Source of the DNA: Aquisphaera giovannonii
GTDB taxonomy: Bacteria; Planctomycetota; Planctomycetia; Isosphaerales; Isosphaeraceae
Direction: 5' to 3'
Assembly (NCBI RefSeq): GCF_008087625.1
Contig: NZ_CP042997.1
Location: forward strand, 9,052,001-9,116,000
Length of the DNA: 64,000 bases
The translations under genes were made by a program, and so were the position numbers. Shown here in pieces: positions 33,988 through 46,513 of the stretch (positions are counted from its first letter, which is position 1; each line of letters begins with the position of its first letter). Under the pieces are notes generated by a model. That model made no database searches and was not told where the DNA came from. It worked only from the letters and a program-made list of their open reading frames with translations.

Positions 33988-34995
33988 ATGAGCCGACTCC
34001 AGATCCACGACGAGCGGGGCGAGGGCGGGCGGGACGAGCCCGACGACGTCCACCTGGAGACCATCGCCCTGCTCCAGGAGGAGGTCGCGCGGCTGGAGGC
34101 CGAGCTGCTCGCCCGGGACGAGGCGGACCGGGGCCGGGCGTGCGCGGGGGACCTCGACGACGACGCCCGCGTCGAGGCGGATCGGGCCGCCCGCGAGGAG
34201 GCGGGGCGCCTCCGCTCCGACCTGGCCGCCCGCGACGAGACGATCAAGCTGATCCTCGACCAGCTCAGCCTGGTGGAGGAGGCGGAGGCGGCCGGCCGGG
34301 CCGAGTGGGAGCAGCTCGCCGCCTGGGTCTCCGAGATGGAGGAGCGGGTCGAGCGGGCCGAGGCCGCCCCGCCGCCGGCCGCGTCCCTCGAGCTGGAACG
34401 GCACCGTCGCGAGGCGGAGGCCCTCCGGGCCGAGCTCGACCGCGAGCGCAAGGCCTGGGCCGGGCGCCGGGCCGAGCTGGAGCGGGAGCTCGAGCGGCTC
34501 CGGGGGCTGCTGGCCCGGGCCCCTCGGGGCGAGGGCGCCGGCGGATCGGACCGCCCCGACCGCGCGGCGATCGAGGCGATGGAGGCCGACAACCGGCGGC
34601 TCCGCGAGCGCTGCCGGGAGGTCGAGGAGGACGCGGCGGCCCGGATGGGCTCGCTGCGGGCGGCCGTGGACGCGGCCCGGGCGGAGGCGGAGGAGGCGCG
34701 CGGCCAGGTCGCGGTGATCCAGGACCTCCGCGACCGGGAGCAGCGGGAGTTCGAAGTCGCGGTCGCCTCGCTGCGGGCCCAGTCCTCGCGGGCGGCGGCG
34801 GCCGCGGCGGCGGAGGTCGTGCGGGCCGAGCCCGCCGCGCCCGGCGGCCGCGCGGACATCGAGCCGGACATGCGGATCCACGCCTTCCGCCAGCACCTCC
34901 GGGAGATCCACGAGAGGGAGGCGGAGGACCGGCGCAACAGCAGCCTGGCGGCACGCCTGTCCCGGCTCTGGGGCCGGACGGCGCCGGCCCGTTGA
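33988..34995 (+). CDS. Long coiled-coil protein
   Basis: The 335-residue protein is almost entirely charged heptad repeats (ETIALLQEEVARLEAELLARD, EEAGRLRSDLAARDETIKLILDQLSLVEE, RHRREAEALRAEL-type). It has no membrane segment. It starts 1 base after the regulator stop. Coiled-coil proteins of this type may organise signalling arrays, but this is a guess. The composition (Glu, Arg, Ala, Asp) is helped by the GC bias. Confidence 0.75.
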   Translation: MSRLQIHDERGEGGRDEPDDVHLETIALLQEEVARLEAELLARDEADRGRACAGDLDDDARVEADRAAREEAGRLRSDLAARDETIKLILDQLSLVEEAEAAGRAEWEQLAAWVSEMEERVERAEAAPPPAASLELERHRREAEALRAELDRERKAWAGRRAELERELERLRGLLARAPRGEGAGGSDRPDRAAIEAMEADNRRLRERCREVEEDAAARMGSLRAAVDAARAEAEEARGQVAVIQDLRDREQREFEVAVASLRAQSSRAAAAAAAEVVRAEPAAPGGRADIEPDMRIHAFRQHLREIHEREAEDRRNSSLAARLSRLWGRTAPAR

Positions 34996-35034
34996 CCCGC
35001 CCCGCCGCGAGGCACCACTATCCAGGCCCAGACG

Positions 35035-35574
35035 ATGGATTCACCCGCACCGACCCCGAGACCGAAGGACGCCCCCGCGGCCGCCCCGGAGGCATGGGCC
35101 CGCGAGCTCGAGGAGCTCCGACGCCGGGTGATCCTGCGGCTCCAGTCGATCGAGGACGAGGCCCGCCGCCGGGCCTCCGTCCCCGCCGGCGGGGACGCCC
35201 GCACGGAGGCCGAGCTCCGCCGCAGGGTCGAGGACCTGGAGCGGGAGCGGGCCCGCCTCCTGGAGGACGCGGAGCGGCAGGCGGCGAGCCGGCGGCAGGA
35301 CCTGGCCCGGCTCGAGGACGACCGCAGGCTGCTGGCCGAGTCCTGGCAGCGCCTCGAGCGGGAGCGGATCGACGCGGCGGCCGCCTCGGCCCGCGGCCGC
35401 CCCGGCCCGGCCCCCCAGTCCCGGCTCGCGGTGACGGCCCCGGCGGAGCCGCCCGGCGGGCCGCGGGCCGCGGCCGACCCCGTCAACCCCGTCGCGGAGT
35501 CCATCCTCCGCCAGTTCCAGACCCTCAGCCAGGACGTCCGGCGTGCGTCGGACATGCGAGGCTCCCCAAGGTAA
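35035..35574 (+). CDS. Second coiled-coil protein
   Basis: The 179-residue protein has a coiled coil at about 20-110 (ELEELRRRVILRLQSIEDEARRR, LEDDRRLLAESWQRLERER) and a flexible tail ending in a helix PVAESILRQFQTLSQDVRRAS. It is smaller than the preceding coiled-coil protein and clearly different. A 39-base gap separates them. Function unknown. Confidence 0.7.
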   Translation: MDSPAPTPRPKDAPAAAPEAWARELEELRRRVILRLQSIEDEARRRASVPAGGDARTEAELRRRVEDLERERARLLEDAERQAASRRQDLARLEDDRRLLAESWQRLERERIDAAAASARGRPGPAPQSRLAVTAPAEPPGGPRAAADPVNPVAESILRQFQTLSQDVRRASDMRGSPR

Positions 35575-35586
35575 GAGGATCGGGCC

Positions 35587-36660
35587 ATGCGTTCGGAATC
35601 CTCGGTGATCGACCGCCTCGAGGGCCACCCCGGCGGCGCCGCGCGCCGCCCGCCCGGGGGCCCGGCCTCGCCCCGCCCGCCGCGGCCGGGGCTCGGCTCG
35701 AGGCTGCTCGGCTGGCTATCGCCGCGGGCCGGCCGCGCGGCCTCGCGCGCCGAGGCGGAGGGCGCGGCCCCGCGCGGCACGGAGGGGACGCGGGGCATGG
35801 CGGGCCGGCTCATCGCGGAGGACCGCTACGCCTTCGTCCTCCTCGCGGAGGCGGTCGGCCGGGTGGCCGAGCAGGACGCGGCGGCCGCGTGGAAGGCGCT
35901 CGGGTCGCAGATGGCCATGGTCCCGGCCGGGAGCGTGCCGGCGGTCCTCTGCGACGGCGGGGTGGCGGAGCTTGAGCTCGGCGGCTTCTTCATGGACCGG
36001 CACGCGGTGACGAACCGCCAGTACCAGCGGTTCGTGCAGGCGAGGGGCTACGACGACCTGGAGATCTGGCCGCGGGAAGTCTGGCCGAGCGTCGCCCGGC
36101 TCGTGGACCGGGCGGGCCGCCCCGGGCCCCGCGACTGGGAGGGCGGCAGGTTCCCGGCAGGCCGGGCGGACCATCCCGTCGCCGGCATCTGCTGGTACGA
36201 GGCCGTCGCCTACGCGCGATGGGTCGGCAAGCGGCTGCCCACCGCCGCGGAGTGGCAGAAGGCCTGCGGCTGGCCGGAGCACCTGGGCGGCGGCACCTGC
36301 AACCGCTACCCCTGGGGGAACGCGTTCGATCCCTCCCGCGCCAACCTCGCGCCGAGCGGCCAGGGTCGCACGGCGCCCGTGGGGGACTTCCCCTCCGGCG
36401 CCACGCCCAACGGCATCTACCAGATGACCGGCAACGTCTGGGAGTGGCTCGACGACCCGCTGGAGGCCATCCCCTGCGGCCCCGGCGAGGCCTTCCGCCC
36501 CTGGAAGCCGATGCGGCGGATCCTCGGCGGGGCCTTCGACACCTACCTGCCCGGCGAGGCCGCCTGCCAGTTCGTCACCGGCCAGGGGGAGCTCGACCGC
36601 CGCGACAACATCGGCTTCCGCTGCGTGCTGCCCCTGGACCAGCTCCGCCCACTGCCCTGA
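35587..36660 (+). CDS. Formylglycine-generating-enzyme-like (SUMF1) protein, probably not catalytic
   Basis: The 357-residue protein has a disordered, Pro-rich N-terminus and then an FGE-sulfatase domain: FFMDRHAVTNRQYQRFVQARGY, ICWYEAVAYARWVGKRLPTAAEWQKA, NVWEWLDDP, and the C-terminal RDNIGFRC. FGE enzymes oxidise cysteine in sulfatases using two cysteines near the C-terminus. Here only the second appears (Cys in GEAACQFV); the first is replaced by Pro on my alignment. That suggests a binding or pseudoenzyme role. In planctomycetes this fold is common in signalling proteins. It precedes the GTPase gene. Confidence 0.82.
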   Translation: MRSESSVIDRLEGHPGGAARRPPGGPASPRPPRPGLGSRLLGWLSPRAGRAASRAEAEGAAPRGTEGTRGMAGRLIAEDRYAFVLLAEAVGRVAEQDAAAAWKALGSQMAMVPAGSVPAVLCDGGVAELELGGFFMDRHAVTNRQYQRFVQARGYDDLEIWPREVWPSVARLVDRAGRPGPRDWEGGRFPAGRADHPVAGICWYEAVAYARWVGKRLPTAAEWQKACGWPEHLGGGTCNRYPWGNAFDPSRANLAPSGQGRTAPVGDFPSGATPNGIYQMTGNVWEWLDDPLEAIPCGPGEAFRPWKPMRRILGGAFDTYLPGEAACQFVTGQGELDRRDNIGFRCVLPLDQLRPLP

Positions 36661-36717
36661 CGGGCGCGGGGTCGTCGCCCTCGCGCCGCTCGCCTCAACT
36701 CCCACGGGGGTCCCGCC

Positions 36718-37617
36718 ATGACCGGCCGGCCGTACCTCACGGAATACAATCGCCCGCACAGCGACCAGGGCTGCCCGCTCTGCGGCGGCCACGTCTACGA
36801 GGGGGAGCCCTGCGGGGCGTGCTTCCTGCCGTACAAGGTCATCGAGTCGATCCGGTCGCGGCTCGCCGCGCCCCGGTTCGTCGTGGTGCTCGGGCCGACG
36901 GGCGTGGGCAAGACCGTGTACCTGGGCATGCTCCTGGACCTGCTCTCCCGGGGCGCGGGGGGCCTCCGCGGGCTCTCGCGGAGCCCGTTCTCGCTGGCCC
37001 TCCACCGCAACCTGATCCTCGCCCTGGAGCGGCAGCGGTTCCCGGAGAAGACGCCCGTGGAGACCGACCGCTGGCATTGGCTCCACTGCGAGATCCTCCC
37101 GGCGAAGGGCCGGGCCGCCGTGGACATCGTCGCGCCGGACGTCGCCGGCGAGGCGGTCTCCGAGGAGATGGAGAGCCCCGGCAGCCAGAAGACCATCCGC
37201 GCGCTGATGGGCCGTTGCGCCGGGGTCGTCCTGCTGATGGACCTCGTCGAGGTCGTCGCCGACGGCCGGGCCCAGGAGCTCTTCGCGATGCAGCTCGTCA
37301 GCTACCTCGACGCGCTACGGCCGGGCCGGAAGAAGGGCCGCAAGGTGGACCTGCCCGTGGCCATCGTCTTCACGAAGGCCGACCTCCTGGACGACGGGAT
37401 CGCCGACCCCGTCGCGTTCGCCCGCGGGAACGTACCCGGCCTGTACGGCCAGTGCGAGGCGCGCCTGGGGCGGTTCTCGTTCTACGCCTCCGGCGTGGCC
37501 GGCTCGACGGCGAAGCTCCTGGACGACTCCGGGGCGGAGAGGCTCGTCCCGCTCCGCGTCGAGCCCCGGGGCATCGTCGAGCCGTTCGCCTGGATGGTCG
37601 GCCAGCTCGGCGGCTGA
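36718..37617 (+). CDS. Zinc-ribbon P-loop GTPase (DO-GTPase2-like)
   Basis: The 299-residue protein starts with a four-cysteine zinc ribbon (Cys19/22 and Cys32/35), followed by a P-loop GPTGVGKT (59-66), a DxxG in DVAGE (141-145) and a TKAD base-recognition motif (219-222). These are GTPase motifs. The arrangement resembles the Pfam family Double-GTPase 2 described from predicted bacterial conflict systems. There is no transmembrane segment. Cytoplasmic action as a nucleotide-dependent switch is likely. The next gene resembles the GTPase-associated protein 1 N-terminal domain, which strengthens the call. Confidence 0.78.
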   Translation: MTGRPYLTEYNRPHSDQGCPLCGGHVYEGEPCGACFLPYKVIESIRSRLAAPRFVVVLGPTGVGKTVYLGMLLDLLSRGAGGLRGLSRSPFSLALHRNLILALERQRFPEKTPVETDRWHWLHCEILPAKGRAAVDIVAPDVAGEAVSEEMESPGSQKTIRALMGRCAGVVLLMDLVEVVADGRAQELFAMQLVSYLDALRPGRKKGRKVDLPVAIVFTKADLLDDGIADPVAFARGNVPGLYGQCEARLGRFSFYASGVAGSTAKLLDDSGAERLVPLRVEPRGIVEPFAWMVGQLGG

Positions 37618-37636
37618 ACGCGGGGGAGGCACGCGG

Positions 37637-38350
37637 ATGTGGGCCGAGCACGCGATCTTCACGTCGATCCTGCGCCAGGGGCGAGGGGGCTACCACCTGG
37701 TCGCCCGATCGCCGGGCCTCCTCGACGACGAGGCGAGGGCGATCTCCCGCTGGTCGCCCTCGCACGGCTCCCTGCTGCTCGACGCGGACAACCCCGCGGG
37801 CGTCAGCTTCTACCCCCTGCCCGGCGGCCGGTTCGCGCTCGCGAGGAGCTGCGAAGGGCCGCCGGAGTACAGCGGCCGCGGCGGCCGCCAGCTCTATACC
37901 CACACGATGGTGCTGGACGAGGCGGGCCTGCGATCGGTCGGCTGGCAGCCCCTCGCGGTGTATCACAACGCGCTCGCGGTGGGCGCGCTGCTCTACGAGC
38001 CCAGCCCGCCGACCTCGCTCCGCCCGCTGCGGCTCCCGGACCTGCACATCCCGCTCGGCACGTCCGACTGGGAGGCCCGCGCGGCCGAGCGTCGCCTCCC
38101 CGACCTGAAGCCGCTCCGCGAGCGTCTCCTGGCCGGACGCGCGGTACAGGTCGCGCACGAAGGCGACCGCATGGCCCTCGCCGAATGCCTCCTGGGGACG
38201 CTCCCCCCGGCGGCGGTCGGCAACGTCAGCTTCGCCGCGAGCCTCCGGCCCTCCACCGTCCGGCCGTTCCTGCTCTCGATCGTCGCCCCCGACGCCCTCG
38301 CCAACGGGGCCGCCCACGCCGGGGCGGCCGGGGCGTCATCGACTCGGTGA
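37637..38350 (+). CDS. GTPase-associated protein 1 (GAP1) N-terminal-domain-like protein
   Basis: The 237-residue protein begins with AEHAIFTSILRQGRGGYHLVARSPGL, matching the pattern of the GAP1-N2 domain (a stretch of beta strands with a conserved G-Y-x-x-V-A-x-S-P-G). Known GAP1 proteins are longer, with middle and C-terminal domains; here only the first domain is present, with a short Ala-rich tail. The ATG at 37637 has a GGGGGAGG ribosome site. It follows the GTPase gene after 19 bases. Identification is from memory of the pattern. Confidence 0.6.
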   Translation: MWAEHAIFTSILRQGRGGYHLVARSPGLLDDEARAISRWSPSHGSLLLDADNPAGVSFYPLPGGRFALARSCEGPPEYSGRGGRQLYTHTMVLDEAGLRSVGWQPLAVYHNALAVGALLYEPSPPTSLRPLRLPDLHIPLGTSDWEARAAERRLPDLKPLRERLLAGRAVQVAHEGDRMALAECLLGTLPPAAVGNVSFAASLRPSTVRPFLLSIVAPDALANGAAHAGAAGASSTR

Positions 38351-38424
38351 CCACCGCGTGAGCGGGTGGTCCGGACGGGCGAAGCCTCCGGCCTCAGGCG
38401 TGAGCCCGATCGGCATGCGGCGAC

Positions 38425-38458
38425 GGGGACCGGCAAGCGCGGCATGCCGGTCCGCCCC
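38425..38458 (+). terminator. Hairpin between convergent gene blocks
   Basis: GGGGACCGGCA at 38425-38435 pairs with TGCCGGTCCGCCCC at 38445-38458, with one extra unpaired CG-rich interruption. It sits between the Che/GTPase cluster and the opposite-strand ABC genes and could terminate either. There is no T tract after it. Confidence 0.4.
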
Positions 38459-38569
38459 GCTCCGGATCGCACGGACATGCGAGGCTGGGGGGCTGCGCCC
38501 CGCCCGAACCACGGGCACACGCCCGCGGTCACGGTGTCCCCGTTGTCGCTGTTCGGCATGCGAGCCGAT

Positions 38570-39382
38570 TCAACTGCTGGCGCTGCGGTAGGACCGCAGG
38601 GCGTGCTGGAAGAAGGCCCGGCTGAACCAGAGGAGGAGGATGGAGGAGACGACCGTGAGGGCGACCATCGCGGGGTCGAGGACCCGCACCATCACGTTGG
38701 CCGGGACGTTCGACACCAGCAGGATCGGGATGAGGAACGTGAACACGTCGCCGAGCGCGGCGGCCCACGGCCCCTTGTAGATCTCGCGGGGGTAGCGGGC
38801 CAGGCTCGTGAACAGCCACCACATCTCCATCAGGCTCTGGTTCCGCACCAGCCAGACGGAGAGCGACGTCAGCACGAGCATGCAGCTATACGCGATCACC
38901 GTCCCCGCGGCGAACGTGACGAAGAAGGCCGCGACGCGGGCCGGGTCGAAGGTCCAGCCCTTCTGCACCAGGGCGATACCCATGAGCACGGCGCCCATCA
39001 GGATGTTGGGGAACGTGCCCCAGTCCACCCGGCGGAAGCTGATCAGGAACTGCTCGTCGATCGGGCGGAGCAGCAGGAAGTCCAGGTCCCCGGTCCGCAC
39101 GAGCTCGGCGAACTCGTTGCAGTTCTCCAGGAAAAGGGTCTCGATCAGGCCGTTGAGCGCGAAGTAGCAGCCGACGAAGAAGAAGTACTCGGACTCCGAC
39201 CAGCTCGCCACGTAGCTCGTCCGCGCGAAGACCGTCCGGTAGAAGGCCACCATGATCCCCAGCCAGATCACCTCCACGGAGACCTTGACCAGGAAGTTCC
39301 CCCGCATCGAGAGCTCGCGGGTGAGCGTGTAGCGGGCCAGGTGCCCGAACATCCTCAGGTACTTGGACAGGCTCGCGAGCAC
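38570..39382 (-). CDS. ABC-2 type transporter permease (PF06182-like)
   Basis: The 270-residue protein has six hydrophobic segments and the pattern of the ABC-2/DUF990 family: SMRGNFLVKVSVEVIWLGIMVAFY at the start, ELVRTGDLDFLLLRPID in the middle, and a C-terminal pair of helices. These permeases often occur as a pair with a second permease and an ATPase, as here. The substrate is unknown. It is the last gene of the three-gene block (ATPase, permease, permease). Confidence 0.86.
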   Translation of the reverse strand: MLASLSKYLRMFGHLARYTLTRELSMRGNFLVKVSVEVIWLGIMVAFYRTVFARTSYVASWSESEYFFFVGCYFALNGLIETLFLENCNEFAELVRTGDLDFLLLRPIDEQFLISFRRVDWGTFPNILMGAVLMGIALVQKGWTFDPARVAAFFVTFAAGTVIAYSCMLVLTSLSVWLVRNQSLMEMWWLFTSLARYPREIYKGPWAAALGDVFTFLIPILLVSNVPANVMVRVLDPAMVALTVVSSILLLWFSRAFFQHALRSYRSASS

Positions 39383-39386
39383 GGGG

Positions 39387-40304
39387 TCAACCTCCGTAGG
39401 CGCTGTAGCGCCTCAGGCCCATCCGGTAGAGCGCCCGGCAGAGGAGCATGAACCCGACCGCCCAGGCCAGCTCCAGCAGCAGGTGCGACGCGAGCTCCCA
39501 CCCGGTCACCTTCCGCAGGAAGACGACGGCCGGGAAGTAGGCCATGTACTGGAACGGCAGCGCCTTGAGGATGCCGGCCCAGGGCTGCGGCAGCAGGTCC
39601 AGCGGGAGCATGTGCCCGGAGATGAAGAAGTTGAGCGTCATCACGATGTACAGCAGCGACGTCACCTCCAGGAACCAGAAGCCGACCATCCCCACCGCCG
39701 CCTCGAAGTAGAACCCGACGAGGAACGCGAGGACCAGCGAGGCCAGGTACGCCAGCATCGTCGCCGGGCCCGGGAATCCGTCGAAGTACCCGCGGCAGAT
39801 GTAGAAGAGCAGCCCATAAGGCAGGAAAGACATCGTGATATAGGCGAGCTTGTGGGCGACGCGGTACGACAGCAGGTAGCCGATCATGTCCACCGGCTGG
39901 ATCAGGTATCGCTTGAGCGTCCCCTCGCGGACCTCCCGGGCGATCCCGGCGGCGAGCCCCGGCATGCTGGAGAACATCCGGCTGATGTTCGTCAGCAGCA
40001 GGTAGGCGATCATCTCCCGATACTTGTAGCCGGCGAGGTTGTCCCGGCCCGCCCCCTCGTAGATGGCCCTCCAGAGGAGGATCGTCGTGATGAGGGGGAG
40101 GAAGCGGAGCACCGTCCCGATCAGGAAGTCGGCCCGGTAGGTCATCCGCTCGACCAGCGAGACGCGGAGGATCCGAGCGTACTTGCGGACCGCCGCGGCG
40201 GGCCCCCGGCGCGGCGGGGCGGAGACGGCGTCGGGGTCCGTCACCGTCGCGTCGGGCATCGGCGCGGGGTCCGCGGTCGCGGCGGGGGCGTCAGGCGGCG
40301 TCAT
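39387..40304 (-). CDS. ABC-2 type transporter permease
   Basis: The 305-residue protein resembles the neighbouring permease in topology and key motifs: VERMTYRADFLIGTVLRFLPLITTILLWRAIY and REVREGTLKRYLIQPVDMIGYLLSY, the R-G-x-L-x-x-x-L-x-x-P pattern of the family. A hydrophilic N-terminal extension of about 35 residues is Pro/Ala-rich. The gene overlaps the ATPase end by 14 bases and stops 4 bases before the second permease. Confidence 0.86.
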   Translation of the reverse strand: MTPPDAPAATADPAPMPDATVTDPDAVSAPPRRGPAAAVRKYARILRVSLVERMTYRADFLIGTVLRFLPLITTILLWRAIYEGAGRDNLAGYKYREMIAYLLLTNISRMFSSMPGLAAGIAREVREGTLKRYLIQPVDMIGYLLSYRVAHKLAYITMSFLPYGLLFYICRGYFDGFPGPATMLAYLASLVLAFLVGFYFEAAVGMVGFWFLEVTSLLYIVMTLNFFISGHMLPLDLLPQPWAGILKALPFQYMAYFPAVVFLRKVTGWELASHLLLELAWAVGFMLLCRALYRMGLRRYSAYGG

Positions 40305-41283
40305 GCGAGAGCTTCGCCTCCTCGAAGACCCGGGCGATGACCTCCTCGAGCGGGGGATCCTCCACGCTCACGTCCGCGATCTCGTGGCGGTCGAGCACCG
40401 CGCCGAGCATCGCCGCCACCGCCGAGCGGTCCACCTTGATCTCGGCGAACGGGCCCTCGCGGCGGACGACCTCGCCGAACTGCTCCAGGCCCTCCGGCGC
40501 GGGGCCGGCGAACTGGAGCTTGACGAGCTTCCGCTCGCCGAACTTCTCGATGATCCCGGAGAGGTCCCCGTCGTAGACGACCCGCCCCTGGTTGATGACG
40601 AGCACGCGGTCGCAGAGCGCCTCCACGTCCCGCATGTAGTGGCTCGTCAGGAGCATCGTCACGCCGCGGCTCTCGTGATAGTCGAGCAGGCATTTCTGGA
40701 TGGCGCCCTGGGCCACGACGTCCAGGCCGATGGTCGGCTCGTCCAGCAGCAACAGCCGCGGGCTGTGCAGCAGGGCGGCGATCAGCTCCATCTTCATCCG
40801 CTCGCCCAGCGACAGCTCGCGGACCGCCTGGCGGGTGAGCTTCCCCACGTCGAGGATCTCGGTGAGCTCGCCCAGGGTCTTGCGGAACTGGTCGGCCGGG
40901 ATGGAGTAGATCTCCCGGTGCAGCTGGAAGCTGTCGGCGGCGGGGAGGTCCCACCAGAGCTGGTTCTTCTGGCCCATCACCAGGGCGAACTGGCGGCGGA
41001 AGGCGTCGGTCCGCTCCCACGGGACGAAGCCGAGCACGCGGGCGTCCCCGCCCGAGGGATAGACCAGGCCGGAGAGCATCTTCAGCGTCGTCGTCTTCCC
41101 CGCGCCGTTGGGGCCCAGGAAGGCCACCATCTCGCCGGGCTCGATCCGGAAGCGGACCTCGTCGACGGCCCGGACCTCCCGGTATTCCCGGCGATAGAGC
41201 CCCCGGATCGCCCCGAGGACCCCCTCGCGCTTCTGGAAGACCCGGTAGGTCTTCGTCAGCCCGTCCGCCTCGATGATCGCCAT
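40291..41283 (-). CDS. ABC transporter ATP-binding protein
   Basis: The 330-residue protein has Walker A GPNGAGKT, the signature LSLGERMKME, Walker B LLLLDEPT and the switch His in LTSHYM. A ~90-residue C-terminal extension after the ATPase (KLVKLQFAGPAPEGLEQFGE) is typical of ABC-2 exporter ATPases. With the two permeases it makes an exporter of unknown substrate. It lies 25 bases downstream of gyrB on the same strand, so read-through transcription is possible. Confidence 0.92.
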   Translation of the reverse strand: MAIIEADGLTKTYRVFQKREGVLGAIRGLYRREYREVRAVDEVRFRIEPGEMVAFLGPNGAGKTTTLKMLSGLVYPSGGDARVLGFVPWERTDAFRRQFALVMGQKNQLWWDLPAADSFQLHREIYSIPADQFRKTLGELTEILDVGKLTRQAVRELSLGERMKMELIAALLHSPRLLLLDEPTIGLDVVAQGAIQKCLLDYHESRGVTMLLTSHYMRDVEALCDRVLVINQGRVVYDGDLSGIIEKFGERKLVKLQFAGPAPEGLEQFGEVVRREGPFAEIKVDRSAVAAMLGAVLDRHEIADVSVEDPPLEEVIARVFEEAKLSHDAA

Positions 41284-41308
41284 GCGTCGCGCCGCCCCGC
41301 CCCTTGGA

Positions 41309-46087
<4,779 letters not shown>

Positions 46088-46513
46088 TTATCGACTCTCA
46101 TCCCCTTCCCGGAATCCCGCAACGCCGGCAAAAACCGCACGATCTCACCAATTCCCCGGCGTTCCACAATACCAGTTTATCGGCGAAACGCAAAAGGAAT
46201 AATGTACAGAATTTCAGTACACGACCCCTGGATGGGGGTATCGAGCGACCTCGCGCATCTCGGGCCGTGGTCGATCCGGGGATCGGCAGGGCGGGGGGCC
46301 GGAGTGCCCGGCCCGATACGGCCTCGCTCGAAACGGCGAGATTCGTGGCACCTTCGCCTTCCGGCGGTCATCCTGCATTGGCCCCGGATTTTCATCGTCT
46401 CACGAGGCAACCAGGCCGCCTGGATCGGATGATGCCCATTGGTTTGGCGTCGGCGAGTCGATAGGCCCGGCCGGGGATCATCGCCGGGGCAAGTCCCGCG
46501 AGGAGGACCGCGG
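46088..46513. other. 426-bp intergenic region upstream of the gyrA-type and G1P dehydrogenase genes
   Basis: The two flanking genes diverge, so both promoters lie here. Lower GC around 46100-46230 (CGTTCCACAATACCAGTTTATC, AATAATGTACAGAATTTC) is consistent with promoters. Nothing else recognisable was found. No tRNA or repeat was seen. Confidence 0.5.

Noticed and set aside
30483-35813. A 1776-codon open frame on the minus strand
   Set aside because: It opposes several genes with clear motifs (cheA, PatA-like regulator, coiled-coil genes). Its product is Ser/Arg/Ala-rich with no motif, a known artefact of high GC.
36690-36717. A family-A repeat copy before the GTPase gene
   Set aside because: Only CTCCCACGGG matches; no second arm is present and the stretch can be explained as a leader.
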